64,000 bases of DNA from NCBI GenBank assembly GCA_017311185.1, contig JAESUZ010002601.1, forward strand, positions 558,001 to 622,000. Direction: 5' to 3'. Source of the stretch: Proteles cristata cristata. Taxonomy: Eukaryota > Chordata > Mammalia > Carnivora > Hyaenidae. The first letter of the stretch is position 1. Each line of letters starts with the position of its first letter. The notes below the pieces were generated by a model that saw only the letters and a list, made by a program, of their open reading frames with translations, made no database searches and had not been told where the DNA came from. Made by a program: the position numbers and the translations under genes. Shown piece by piece: positions 23,271 through 35,104 of the stretch.

Positions 23271-23562
23271 CACAAATGAATCAGGCCATGGTAGATGTCA
23301 CGAAGCAATTGTTAAATTTAATATCAGATTTTCTTCTATTAATTTTGGAAACACCCAGTTCATTTATATTTTTATTATAAAAGCTTTCAACTAATGTTCA
23401 TGATCACTAACTTCATGTGAAATAAAGTGCATTTGTGCAAGCTCCTGAAGTCATGTCAAAATTCAGTCAGGTATGTGTACAAAAGACTAACCTGATAAAT
23501 TTAATATCAATCCCAATAAGAAAAATTAGAGAAGAAAAACCAAAACTGGATAATACAGAGCA

Positions 23563-23735
23563 GGAATTCTCCACCCTGGCTGCACATTAAAATCTAGAAG
23601 GACTTTTTAAGCAAATAGGTGATCAGAACCCACCCCAGAGATTGATTAGACTGATGCAGCTTGTCCCCTTTGGCCTGGACCTTGTTATTATAAAAGTTCT
23701 CTAGGTGATTCACATCTACTGTTTTTCTTACCTTC
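23563..23735 (+). mobile_element. MER5-type hAT DNA transposon relic
   Basis: Landmarks include CACCCTGGCTGCACATTAAA, CAGAACCCACCCCAGAGATT and CTCTAGGTGATTCAC. These follow the order of MER5-type elements, with diverged ends. Confidence 0.7.
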
Positions 23736-23809
23736 CTCAGACCTTCCACTAGTGTAAAAGATAGGTATTATATGAGAATATTCTGATTCACATACTTACT
23801 GTCAAGGAT

Positions 23810-23840
23810 GTTGATGATGATAATGATGATGATGATGATA
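23810..23840. repeat. (GAT)n microsatellite
   Basis: About ten GAT/GATAAT units directly before a MIR. Confidence 0.9.
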
Positions 23841-23844
23841 GGAG

Positions 23845-24045
23845 CTCTAACTGAATTTGCTATGTGCTAACCACTTTTCCAAGTGTTTTACGCATAACTC
23901 ATTCAGTGCTCACAATAGCTATTTTATGAAAGAAATATTATTATCATGTTTTTGCAGATGAAAACCAAATGTAGAGAGATTGACTCAGTTCAGGACTGGG
24001 CAGAGGTGGAATGTGGATCTAGAGTGTGCTCTAGCACCCCGTGGG
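23845..24045 (-). mobile_element. MIR
   Basis: Antisense MIR landmarks: GCTATGTGCTAACCACTTTT, CATAACTCATTCAGTGCTCA, ATTATTATCATGTTTTTGCA and GGACTGGGCAGAGGTGGAAT. Confidence 0.8.
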
Positions 24046-24324
24046 TTTACAGCCTCAAGTGAGATTTTGAAATAACTAGATTATGCTACCCCACTTCTCC
24101 TTCCCATCAGGTTCCCTTTCCTTCTTCTAGATTTTTTCTGGGTTTAACCTGGTACAGGTACACCCATTATTAAGTGACAAGGAAAAGGAGATTTCTCCCC
24201 ACTGCCATCTAACTTCCATACCTATAGTATTTGCCTTGTAATACAACAGCCCCAAGTCCTCAAGATCCAAGGAAATACTGCTAGGTGGTTAATCTGTTTT
24301 GGAAAAGACCTCTTAATTTCTCAG

Positions 24325-24480
24325 TCTAAGGGAAAAAAATTAGAGCTTCAGAATCAGGCAGATATTAAGATCAAATTTATGTACCCTTATTTACTAATCC
24401 CAGTAATATGAGTAATTTAATCCAATAGTTTCTTAATCTGTTAATGGAAATAATAATGCCTAAACCATTATTATGGTTTA
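24325..24480 (+). mobile_element. MIR, sense
   Basis: The MIR head AGAGCTTCAGAATCAGGCAG is followed at the right spacing by GTTTCTTAATCTGTTAATGG and AAATAATAATGCC. Confidence 0.65.
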
Positions 24481-24589
24481 TCTTTTTGTACTCTTTCAAT
24501 AAATCTGTGTTTTTATATTTAAAGCATATTTCTTTTAGAAAGTATATAGTTTAGTAGTACTGTTTTTTAAGTTTGATAATAGTGGTTAT

Positions 24590-24635
24590 TATATTATATT
24601 TGTTATTATATTATATTATATTATATTATAATTTG
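24590..24635. repeat. (TTATA)n minisatellite-like tract
   Basis: Repeated TTATA/ATTAT pentamers over about 45 bases in pure A/T sequence. Confidence 0.9.
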
Positions 24636-24973
24636 TTTTCAGTTTGGTTCATCTGTTCCTTGTTCTTGTGTTCCTTACATTTTGCTTTCTGAGTTAATTA
24701 AATATCTTAGTGTTCCCCTTTATCTCCTCTCTTGCTTATTTTCACACTACTTTAGTGGAATGGTTCTTCCCCCCAGTGACTGTATCATGAGATTACACAA
24801 TATATATCTTCAGCTAATCATTGTCTCTTTTGAAAAATATTACCAAAAGAACAATCTTAAGGACCTTACAAAATTATAATTCCATTTATTCCCTTGCTAT
24901 TCTTTGTTTACTTTTTGTCTTATATTTTATTCACTCCTAGGCAAATGAGTAGATACTCTAGGTAAATAAGTGA

Positions 24974-25204
24974 CAATAAAACCTTGGATTGTGAGTAACT
25001 TGTCCTGCGAGTGTTCCACAAGATTTCTAATAAATTTTAACTTGATAAACAAGTGATGTCTTGCAATACGAGTAGTACGTGATGCCGAATGTCACATGAT
25101 CATAAGTGAGCCAATGGTTTTTGAAATTTGCTTTGATATACAAGTACTTTGGATTACAAGCATGTTTCTGGAATGAATTATGCTTCCAAGCCAAGGTTTT
25201 ACTG
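24974..25204. mobile_element. Non-autonomous Tc1/mariner-like element, 231 bp
   Basis: The ends are inverted repeats: CAATAAAACCTTGG at 24974-24987 and CCAAGGTTTTACTG at 25191-25204, matching at 13 of 14 positions. The inside has no coding capacity and keeps several CpGs (TGCGAGTG, ATACGAGTAGTACGTGATGC). The size and ends fit a mariner-type miniature element. A flanking TA duplication is not intact. The family name is uncertain. Confidence 0.7.
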
Positions 25205-26209
25205 CATTATTTTTGCTTTAGTCATTAGCTTTTGTATGTAGACAGATAGATAGGTAAATATTTTAAAAGTCTCTAATACTTATCCAAATGTTTATCCTTT
25301 TATCCATTCTACTGCTTTTCATTCCTGTGTGTGGATCCTGGCTTCCAACAGGAATAATTTCCCTTCACCTTGAAAAACTCGTTTCTCATTTCTTTTAGTG
25401 CATATCTGCTGAAAATAAATTCTCTCAACTTTTGCCTGTCTTATTTCACTCTCACATTGAAAGACATTTTTACTCAATAGAGAAGGCCATGTTAACAGGT
25501 ACTTTCCATCAGCATTTTGCAGATAACTACATTGTCTTATGCTGTTTAGTTTAAGCAGAACTTCAGTTACAAAAGAAATGTATTTTTTTAGGATACATAG
25601 TTTTTGCATATGAAGAAATTATTTATAATTACGTATATTTAATTTCACAGATATATAATGAAAGTATTAATGGAAGGGGCCACACCCTAGTTTAGACTAA
25701 AAAGATAACTATTTCCATTAGATGTTACACTTCACTGGATCTGATCTAGATACTTGCATACTTTGCTGGAATTTAGCTTTCATTTCAGCAGTGTGTATTT
25801 CATTTAGCAGTGTCGCCTCCTCCCACATACATACACGAATGCAAATTTGTTAGGATCACTTTGGAGAGATTGAAGAATTTGATCCCTTTTTAAAGCAGTG
25901 CCGAAGAGTGAAGACAGAATTAGTGTTGAAATGGTGGATGGAACACACACTTAGTTTCACCCTCTCCCTCCCAAAGCCACCCTATACTGGCATCAACACA
26001 AAACAGTAACTGGAATAAAGAAAATGGGAGAGCATAGAACAGCAAAGAGCTGCTGACTTTTTTTTTTTTTTGAAAATGGAAAGGGAATTGATTAAACAGT
26101 ATTTGATTTAGCTGAGCAGAGATGTGGAAACCAGGTGCCTGCAGAGGAGTTGCCACAAGATGCAAATGGAGACTCCCTAGAGAACCCTGGAAAAGCATAA
26201 AGACTGAAG
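25205..26209. other. No gene or named repeat seen
   Basis: Mostly AT-rich DNA with a T-run at 26059-26071. Open frames here (up to about 97 codons) have no familiar motif. Confidence 0.5.
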
Positions 26210-27097
26210 GCAAAGGGGACCGCGGAAGCTAAGTGTGAGATGTGGAGCTGAAAATGGGAAGTGTTTGAGATTTGTAATAGTTGGACTCCCAGATCCCCTC
26301 TGCAACCTGTGCAGCCTGGCAGCTACCCGCCCCTCACCCTGCAGGAGACAGGAGGTTGCTTGCGTTATTCTCAGGAGTGACTTAGCCAGAGAGGCTATAA
26401 AGCCAGCAGTCTTGGAGACAGTGGCAGGTGGCCATCAGGTATAATATGCAAATCTGTTAGATTAAGTGGAAATCTGCATGGTCACTAGTAATAAACCCAC
26501 CTCCCTTTCAAAACTTCTTATCTAGCTTTGCTCCGGGACACTGGCAACCGGGCTTATCCCTCCTAGATAGCACATTGGAGGCAGGCTTCCCTGGAAGATC
26601 TGACTACCCAGGTGGGGAGAAACCTAGTTACCCTTGACGGTGTTTCACTGAAGGTTCAGCTTTTTCTAATCACCTTACAGTGACGCCCTAACACCCATAA
26701 TACACTGCAAAAGCAGATAACTAAGGAATACCAGATACAGCAGAAAGCCTCTAACATGAAAGAGACCAGAGTGAACAAATAAGAAATTGAAGGAAACAGT
26801 GACTGCAGGAAAGAGATGAAAGCTTTAAAAAATGTATCTTCTCATAGAGATTAGAAAAGAAATTATGTCCATGAAACAAAACATGGCATTTTCAAAAAGG
26901 AACAATTAGAGAAAATAGAATTCTTGGAAATTAAACTAAGAATTAAACTCTTCCAACAGAAGAGAGGTGAGGATTTATTCCAGAGAGCAAGTGACAGAAA
27001 GTTGAATAGAAGAGAAAAGATAAAAAATCAGAGACTCCACTTATGGGGTCGACAGCCCGCTAAAAGGAATTTAGTTTCAAAATAAAATAACAGAGCC

Positions 27098-27233
27098 GGG
27101 CACCTGGGTGGCTCAGTTGGTTAAGCGTCTGACCCTTGATCTTAGTTCAGGTCTTGATCTCAGGGTTGTGAGTTCAGGCCCTGCATTGGGCTCTGCACTG
27201 GGCATGAGGCCTATTTTAAATAATAAGAATAAT
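27098..27233 (+). mobile_element. Older carnivoran CAN-SINE variant, short form
   Basis: Starts GGGCACCTGGGTGGCTCAGT and includes CTGACCCTTGATCTTAGTTC and GGGTTGTGAGTTCAGGCCC. It ends soon after TGGGCATGAGGCCTATTTTA with an AATAAT-rich tail and no (TC)n tract. This differs from the other felid SINEs here and resembles the older variant shared across carnivorans. AAAATAAAATAA-type flanks may be its target duplication. Confidence 0.85.
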
Positions 27234-28004
27234 AATAAATAAAATAATGGAGGAAACAGAGCTCAGAAATTGTTTAAGAAATATAATAAAATTGCCCAGA
27301 ATTGGAACATATGAGCAAAAGTCCCTTGCAAACAATCAGTGGAAAGAAAAGGGAGACCCACACCAGAGTGTACTGCCATGAGATATAAGAAGGCCGGGGA
27401 TAAAGAAGAAATAATACGTGGAGCAAGAAACAGAATGACCCCTCAAAAACAATGCTAGAAACTAAAAGACAGTGAAGAAATTCCTTGAAATGTCTGAGGG
27501 AAAAGTATTTCTAAACAATGAATTATCTAGTCAAGTTAGCAAGTATAAGATAAGAACAAATATATTTTCAAGCATTCGGGTTCTTCAAAATTTATTTGTT
27601 TTAAGTGTCTTTCTCAGGGGACGACAAAGGGCAGTCCCAGGATGACAGTTCAGTGGCACCATTCCCACCCTAAGAACCTTGGGGTTGCAGTGTGGGGTGA
27701 GGGAGGCAGGGCTAAAAAAAATAACTCACATAATTGTCTATTTTAAGAGGGATGTTACATTTCTAATGAGGCGTTTGAAAAAATATGATAATGGGCAAAA
27801 AGGTTGAGCAAACAAAAATATGACATGATACCAGTGTCAGAGGAAGAAAGCAATTGTGTAAAAGAAAGGAAATGGAGTTGTAAATCCCATGTGGTTTACT
27901 TGTGAACAATATATGCATAGCCAAGATAACGTAAACACTGATTAGTGCTTCACCTAAAATTGTTGTGTACCTAAAGTGGGAGGATTAAAGGAAGGAAAGT
28001 GTGC

Positions 28005-28010
<6 letters not shown>

Positions 28011-28036
<26 letters not shown>
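28011..28036. repeat. (TG)n microsatellite
   Basis: 13 TG units, followed further on by a short (GA)n run near 28063. Confidence 0.9.
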
Positions 28037-28039
<3 letters not shown>

Positions 28040-28409
28040 GTGTATTTGTGTTTGTAGATGAGAGAGAGAGAGGTAGATACTGAAAACATACTTGCTGGAG
28101 ATAGTGTCCATAAGAACTAAAGATGAAGATTTAGTAGGAGACCAACATAATATCTACACTAGAAAAATAAAAAAGAAGAAGCATATAAGAGTATCACTTA
28201 GGAATATGGAGTGAGTATCATAATTTATAGTTAAGAGTTGAAAGTGGTTGCCTCTGAGATTTAAGGATGAGGAGGGGTAGGGATGGGATAGAACATTTTT
28301 TAAGGCTCTACTATTTTGCATGGCTTTAAAAAATATGTGCATCATTTTTTAAAAAAATATATGAAAGTTACATATAAAAAAAAAAACCTGAATGCAATGA
28401 GTACTAGAG

Positions 28410-28605
28410 CTCAGTGGCTTTCACACTGTGCTTCCCAGGTTTCCACAAAGACTGCCTTACAGTAGAGGGAGCTCGGTAGGCCTCCCACATGAATTTCTGC
28501 TAAGGGAGCCATGCCTTGTCATTGTTAAGTTCCAGTGAACTAACTTCTTTGAACAAAGGCTTCTATAGAAAACACCACCAATAACAAACACGTTTGGAAG
28601 GCACT
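28410..28605 (+). mobile_element. Possible hAT-type DNA transposon relic
   Basis: Begins CAGTGGCTTTCACACTGTGC and ends GGAAGGCACTG, giving CAGTG...CACTG ends about 195 bp apart as in Charlie-type elements. The interior is too diverged to name. Confidence 0.4.
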
Positions 28606-31092
28606 GATTAGCCCTGTGCGTATTTGGAGAAAAACTGCTCCCAAAGCTGAATATGCTAACTATCAGACTTGATTCAGTTTGGCTTTCACATGTCACTTTC
28701 TTGTACCCTACAAAACAGTATTGTCCCATTTCTAACTCAAGAAGCTTGGAGTAGAACCAGTTTGTTTGGGTTTCAAATATGGATTGGAGTTATGATTATG
28801 AAAACTTGCACGGATTTGAAATGATGACATTAAGTAGTGCTAGTTTTGCTCCCAAATCAAATTGCACCCTCACTTCTTAAGAGGCATCAAGTAAGGTATG
28901 TGCCCCCAGAGTTCAAATAAATGGTACATTAGGGGTGTCTTTCTATCCCGAAGATGACATTGGGCATTCTAGTTTTGTCTAGGGATGGATATGTTTAGGA
29001 TTTCACTCTAATTTAGAATGATTTTGGTCCCACCTGAGAAAAACACTCCCACCCCAGCTTAAAGGAAAAAAAATACAGATTAAATCTTTATTTTTAACAC
29101 AGAAGATTATCTGTATATTTTGTAAACATGGAGTATTGATTATTTCCTTGGTGATAAAGCCTCTCATGAACAAAACATCCTTATCTTGGTTTAAGTTTAA
29201 TTAAGGGAGAAATCATATGTTGAAACAGACACTACAAAGAAAGCCATTCCCTCAGTCAACCAATATCTATCTCTCCCTGCCCCCGCATACGCAGTGTGAA
29301 GGGGACTGATCTGTGGACTTCCATTATTTCTCAATCTAACATAACTAAAAGTTTCTCTGAAAAACAACTACATATAATTTTATATAAAATAAAACCTAAA
29401 ATATAGATTTATTCATTTTATATATTTTATATATTTTACATGCATATCTCATTTGAGGTTGACAACATCTCAGAAATATCTGCTATTATCCGCATTGTAA
29501 AGATGAAGACATGGTGGCCCTTGGAATCTGACCTGTCCCAGACTGCATGACTGCCAGGGATAAAGGCAAAAGAAATCTTTTTTTTTTTTTTGGAATATCT
29601 TTCTATTTGGGCCAAATACTTCTAAATTAATAAAATGTCTAATATTTATCAAAAGCATACATATGACATAAACAGTTTTGGATTACATATGTAGAATGAT
29701 CTACTCATTCTGGTTTGCCTGCGACTTTCCAGGTTTTAGAACTCAAAATCCTGCATACTGGAAAACCCTCAGTTCCAGTAAAATTGGAATGGTTGGTCAC
29801 TTTACATATACAGCTCATCCCAAGAGACTATAATCAATACCTATCTTGGGAACAGAGAGAGATACAGGAAATGAAATGCAAGGGAGGAAAGTGATCAGGA
29901 GAGTTTATTTAGACATGGGTGAAGATGATTTCCTAGCCTTACCAAAGAAAGCCAATTTTAGCAACCACAGTAACACGACAAAGCAATTAGCATTGACTTT
30001 TCAAAATTGTTTATGTAACCAAATATATCTGTAAATTTAAGATTGATGTCAATATCATGAAGTGTCCAAAAGACACAGAAATTTGACACTACCAGATCTT
30101 GAAAAGTAAAGGCCTATCATAAGTGTTTCATAAGAAGAAATGTCCCAGGACCAGACACATCTTCAACTTTCTCTCTACACTTTGCTCTCCTCCAAGTCTA
30201 CTTCATCAAAATTCTTCTCCTTGGTCTGGCTTTCAGCCTGGTACCTGCTTCTCCTGCCGTATTGTGTTCCCTGTTCTCTTCCTTTGTTCTCACTGGTTCC
30301 TTTAAGTCACTCTTGTTCTTGGGTATTTTCCCTCCATGCCCTTCTAACAATTAACAAAGTCCCCTTTGGCTTCTTCTGTGTCTCCTTCCATATTGGAGAG
30401 CCTCCCCATACCCCGCCCCCCCACTCCACTGCCAGCAATCCACCTGCCATCTGACAGCCCCAGAGAAGAGAAATAGAGATGCCTCTTGGAAGACCAGAAG
30501 GAGAATGAGGAAAGTCTGCAATTGTTCTTGTTTGAATATTTTTGGTGTATGAGTGTGTGTACCCATAAATCATTTTGATAGGTTTCCTGCTAGCTGTTAC
30601 CTTTCCTCCTAATGCCCACAGAAGTTCTAAGATAGTAGAAAATGATGATACATGTACATTTATATGCTATGATTTTTAATCTAAGCATTAGCCCATGTCT
30701 TTCTGTTGTCATCAAAAGTATCATTGTTCCCAGTTGTTCTACCAAATATGATATAATAATTAGTATATTTATACATATGGCTCTTTCCATAATTAGGACT
30801 ATTTTCTCTCCATAGGCATTCAAAATGAGTGCCTATTTCATCCAACTTTTAAATTGATTAGAATTTAATAAGACTATACATAACATGCTGGTATTTTGAA
30901 TCCCTTCCATATCTGTTGTTAGAGCCCGTTTTTCAGTGGGATTTTTAATGTATAGTTTTCTAATTTTTCTTGGGCAGTGTCTATTTTAATTATTTTTAAA
31001 CAACTACAGCTTGGATTTATTAATTTTTTCTTAGGAAAAAAACTATTCACCACTCACCGCCCCCCTCCAAAAAAAATCCCTCATATTTGTGT
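28606..31092. other. No gene or named repeat seen
   Basis: AT-rich DNA. Overlapping open frames near 30120-30570 reach about 100 codons on both strands in a CT-rich stretch with no recognisable motif; they look like compositional artefacts. Confidence 0.5.
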
Positions 31093-31450
31093 GGTGTCTT
31101 AGTCCATTCAGGCTGCTATAACAATATACCATTGACTGGATGGCTTATAAAAACAGAAATTTATTTCTTATAACCTAAAAGCTGAAAGTCCAAAATCAAA
31201 ATGTTAACAGATTCAGTGTCTGTTGAGGGCCTGCTTCCTGCTTCACAGAGGGTCATCTTTTTGCTGTGTTTTCACATGGCTATAAGCGACAAGGAAGCTC
31301 TCTGGAGGTCTCTCTCAAAGGCACTAATCACATTAATGAGGGCAGCACCCTCACCACCTAATCAGCTTCCAAAGGCCCCAGTTCCTAATGCCATCACATT
31401 GCAGATTGTGTTTCAATATATGGATTTTGGGGGGACACAAATACAATGTA
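31093..31450 (-). mobile_element. MLT1/MST-type LTR (ERVL-MaLR)
   Basis: Antisense landmarks: GTCTTAGTCCATTCAGGCTG, CATTGACTGGATGGCTTATA, AACAGAAATTTATTTCTTAT, CCAAAGGCCCCAGTTCCTAA, and GGATTTTGGGGGGACACAAA. A well-ordered solo LTR. Confidence 0.85.
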
Positions 31451-32045
31451 TCACTAGTAGTATATATTTTAAAAAATAAATTATATGCAAAAGACCAAAA
31501 AAAATCATTTGCAAAACCATTTTCCTGAGAATGTTACTTATGCTAATCTCTTAAGGATACTAGCAAGGAAAAAAAATAATGAGATCCATTTGCTTTCCAA
31601 TGATCAGATTTCTTTGTACACATAGATGTCTTACCAATCAACTAAGATCTGAGTTTGAACACCTTACCCCTGCAAAGAGCCTGCTACCAGCAATCACCAT
31701 GCACAGAACTGTGCTGATACAGTCTATTTCTGGAGAATGGAGCAGAGATTAACTGCTTGTTCATGATAAATCAAGGGTATTTGATTTGCCTGTTACATGC
31801 CCAGTTTTCTTTGGAAGCAAGCCCTGGAAGCTATTTTTCTGATCAAATCCTAACTCTCATGTTAGTGCTTATGAAAGAGAAAAATAACATTTACTCATGA
31901 TAAAGGCTAAATTCTAGCAATTATAAATCTTATCAATTGCCTTGTGAAGGTTAAGTGGAAAAAAAAAAGGAAGGAAAAAATTCCCGTTGTGCTCATTCAA
32001 CCTTGGAGTTGGACAATTGCAAGCTGTTCTAAAATTTCCATGATT
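31451..32045. other. No gene or named repeat seen
   Basis: AT-rich DNA. Its last bases form the left target duplication of the next SINE. Confidence 0.5.
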
Positions 32046-32253
32046 TGGGGCACCTGGGTGCCTCATTTAAGAGTCTGACTTCAGCTCAGGTCATGATCTC
32101 ACAGTTCACAAGTTTGAGCCCCTCATTGGGCTCTGTGCTGACAGCTCAGAGCCTGGAGCCTGCTTCATATTCTGTGTCTCCCTCTCTCTGCCCCTCCACC
32201 ACTTGTTCTCTGTCTCTCTCAAAAATAAACAAAAACGTTAAAATTTTTTTTTT
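32046..32253 (+). mobile_element. Felid CAN-SINE
   Basis: A sense copy from GGGGCACCTGGGTGCCTCAT to an AATAAACAAAAACGTT tail. A perfect 14-bp duplication, AAATTTCCATGATT, occurs at 32032-32045 and 32254-32267. A few bases are missing in the head (GGTTAAG region). Confidence 0.97.
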
Positions 32254-32750
32254 AAATTTCCATGATTGGCATAGATGAAAATATAAGGGGAGATAAAGTT
32301 GGGAACCCAAGGAGATACCTGGTTGATAAATGTTGTATCATAAGGAATGGCCAATAACAATTCAATAAAGAAAACTATTCCACTTCACTAGCTAATATGA
32401 AATATTTTAAGGACCTAACATTTCCTGTTTTCTCTATTTTTCTTTGAAGCCAGTAAGCTCAACAGAAATGATCGTAGCAATATTTGCCATGTTGGTATTG
32501 AGAGCTAATCACCAATGCTCTCAAAATCATAAATGCTTTTTATTTCAGTAAAGGTATTCAGTGCCTAATATAGCTTTTATATAACCTTTTGGTTAAAGGG
32601 TGAAAAGAGATATTTTCCCCCAAACCATTAAAATAAATGCAAAATATATGACCATATATACAGTGCGCCAACATGTAATCATTTTCCACAAGTTAATGTA
32701 TTTTGTTTTACACAAGCAGTTAGTTCTTCAGTTTCAAAAAACATTTCTTG

Positions 32751-32970
32751 GGGGCACCTGGGTGGCTCAGTCCATGAAGTATCCGACTTCAGCTTAGGTC
32801 ATGATCTCACGGTTCGTGGGTTCGAGCCCCACGTCGGGCTCTGTGCTGACTGCCAGCTCAGAGCCTGGAGCCTGTTTCAGATTCTGTCTTCCTCTCTCTC
32901 TGACTCTCCCCTGCTCATGCTCTCTCTCTGTCTCTCAGAAATAAATAAAACATTAAAATTTACAAAAAAA
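32751..32970 (+). mobile_element. Felid CAN-SINE, young subfamily
   Basis: A sense copy starting GGGGCACCTGGGTGGCTCAG, with an intact B box GGTTCGAGCCCC and a CTGACTCTCCCCTGCTCATG 3' part. A perfect 15-bp duplication, AAAAAACATTTCTTG, occurs at 32736-32750 and 32971-32985. Confidence 0.97.
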
Positions 32971-33201
32971 AAAAAACATTTCTTGAGTGTCAGTTGTATG
33001 CTAGCGTTCAGTCAGAGATATAACATAAGCGAAGAGTGTGGCTACATGTGAAGCAGATGGCCTGCTGCCAACCCTGGCCTCTGGTCCTAGTTCACATGTG
33101 TTTTGGCTCCATCCATTAGCCTTGGGGAGGAGGGTTTTGATAGAAGGAAGAGGACACACAGGGACGGGGACATGTGCTCTCTGGGTGAGTGATTATTCTT
33201 T

Positions 33202-33413
33202 TTTTTTTTTTTTTTTTATTTCTAGGAGAGAGAGAGAGAGAGAGACAGCGTGAGCAGGGAGGGTCAGAGAGAGAGGGAGTCACAGACTGAAACAGGCTCC
33301 AGGCTCTGAGCTGGCAGTCAGCACAGAGCCCCACGGGCTCGAACCCATGAACCGCGAGATCATGACCTAAGCGAAAGTCGGACGCCTAACCGACTAAGCC
33401 ACCCAGGCGCCCC
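33202..33413 (-). mobile_element. Felid CAN-SINE, young subfamily, inverted to its neighbour
   Basis: An antisense copy ending GCCACCCAGGCGCCCC. A perfect 13-bp duplication, GTGATTATTCTTT, occurs at 33189-33201 and 33414-33426. It is the same subfamily as the sense copy about 230 bp to the left and lies in the opposite orientation. Confidence 0.97.
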
Positions 33414-33563
33414 GTGATTATTCTTTCCTATTTATTTCTGAATGCGCCTATCTACCAGCCTTGCACATAGCTTGAAATTTCCCTAAGACAATCAACTTTA
33501 GTAATAAAAATAAGGAAAGTTTCTTCCTCCTCTACCAACTTCTTATAGTTTTTTTCTATAAAT

Positions 33564-33772
33564 TCTTTTTAAAGTTTATTTATTTTTGAGAGAAAGAGAG
33601 AGTGCGAGCAGGGGAGGGACAGAGAGAGAGGGAGGGAGACACAGAATATGAAGCAGGCTCCAGGCTCTGAGCTGTCAGCACGGAACGCTATGCATGACTC
33701 AAACTCAGGGACACAAGATCACGACCTGAGCTGAAGTCAGACGCTTAACTGACTGAGCCATCCAAGTGTCCC
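33564..33772 (-). mobile_element. Felid CAN-SINE
   Basis: An older antisense copy running from TTTTTAAAGTTTATTTATTT to GAGCCATCCAAGTGTCCC. The flanks CTTATAG and CTTACAG suggest a decayed duplication. Confidence 0.92.
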
Positions 33773-34447
33773 TCTTACAGATTTTTTTTAAAGGACATCT
33801 AGTAACAGGTTAAACAGTGAGCAAGCTGGTAGGACACCAATCTCTCTGGGAATAAAGTATTACCAGAGTAAACTGGTAACGTGATGGCGGTTAATCAGAT
33901 TTTCACTCATGGTTCCCTAACATGGTCTTGTTCAGACGTGGTACAAGACCACCAAGATCAGAGAGTGTAAAACCAACCACAAACAAAGTGAAAGCTTTCT
34001 TTTCGGACGCAACCCTTTGCCATTGAATATTTTTGAGATGTCTTTCCCAAGTTACAAGGAGCAGCTGTAGCCACACCACTACCCTGCGTCCAGCCAGCTG
34101 ACACTTGCCTGGACTTGGCAGCCACAGCCAGATGAGATTTGGAAAAGCAAAATGCATAGGGTTGTGTTTTGTCTGATTGCTGAAATTATAAACCCTTTAT
34201 CAGACCTTTCAAGAAGCTGTCTGGTCCATAAAATGGCACACAATAAATTCACTGTTTTGAACATGAGAGGTAAGTTATTTCCAGCAGCAGCAGCAGGAAA
34301 TCTTTTGGCCCCAGTGACCACTAAATAAATATTAAACACAAGTTTATTAGTAGTTCTTTGAAGGGACTGTCCATTATTAATCCTTGTCCATCCATGTTTG
34401 AGGAAACTTATCTTTGTGTCGTTTCCATTCTCTCAGTTTTTATTTGT

Positions 34448-34449
<2 letters not shown>

Positions 34450-34493
<44 letters not shown>
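34450..34493. repeat. (TG)n microsatellite
   Basis: About 22 perfect TG units, the longest dinucleotide tract in the window. Confidence 0.97.
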
Positions 34494-34495
<2 letters not shown>

Positions 34496-35040
34496 TCTTC
34501 ACCAAAGTGTGCAAGACAGTCCTGGAAAAGAAGACTCGACCAGGAGATAGAAGTGTGTTTGCACTCTCATCTCCTGCTGTTTGCAATACAAAACATGGGA
34601 TAATTGATACCAGTGTTTCCACAGTACTTGTGATCACTTTTCCCTCAGAGAAGAGCCACAGACGGAGCAGCTGCGTGCCAGAATACCATCAAGCAGGCAA
34701 CGTGCCTGTTTCTTCCGCTAAAGGGTCCCAACCCGTCTACTAATAAGGAAATTCAACATTTAACACAAGATTTGCCATCTTGTTTTGTTTCTGTTTTTGT
34801 TTCTGTTTTACTGCACACATAGCCATTGTAGGTAAAAATTATATGTGGCTATTAAAACTTACATGCTATGTGACATCAAATATATTTATCATGCCCCCGA
34901 ATATTCACTCCATTCTCCTCAAAGTTAATTTTAAAAAAACACAGGAAACTTACTCGTTTGTGTTATGGGTACCTGGGGAAGATTTTCGCGCGGAGGGAGC
35001 AACAGAACAAAACTTGAGCTGCCTTCCTTTCTGCTTCCAG

Positions 35041-35104
35041 GAATGCCAATCAGAGAACATTCTTGTTCAGACAGCCAAGTTTGGAAGTCCGTTGGTTTCT
35101 GGCA
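35041..35104 (+). other. Candidate 64-bp exon (unproven)
   Basis: The left edge follows GCCTTCCTTTCTGCTTCCAG, a near-ideal acceptor with a 19-base pyrimidine-rich tract. The right edge is GGCA followed by GTAAGA, a good donor. All three frames are open. One frame reads ECQSENILVQTAKFGSPLVS and another MPIREHSCSDSQVWKSVGFW; I recognise neither. It lies in repeat-poor DNA. Chance splice-like pairs do occur in this window, so the evidence is suggestive only. Confidence 0.25.

Larger units (their letters stand above)
26210..28395 (+). mobile_element. Ancient L1 (HAL1/L1M type) remnant, sense
   Basis: The right-hand part resembles old L1: AACAATGCTAGAAACTAAAA, GACAGTGAAGAAATTCCTTG, ACAATGAATTATCTAGTCAA (the 'glycine-rich ORF1 end' phrase of HAL1/L1M) and, near 28240, a GTGGTTGCCTCTGAGATTTA 3' UTR ending in A-rich DNA. 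The left part, 26210-26700, is GC-richer and may be its 5' region. A younger SINE and a TG repeat interrupt it. No open frame remains and the limits are approximate. Confidence 0.5.

Noticed and set aside
34203..34269. Possible exon ending at GAG/GTAAGT
   Set aside because: The donor is strong but the acceptor lacks a good pyrimidine tract and only one frame is open. Too weak to list.
34440..34743. Open frames on both strands through the TG repeat
   Set aside because: They are extended by the dinucleotide tract (Cys-Val or Thr-His repeats), a composition artefact.
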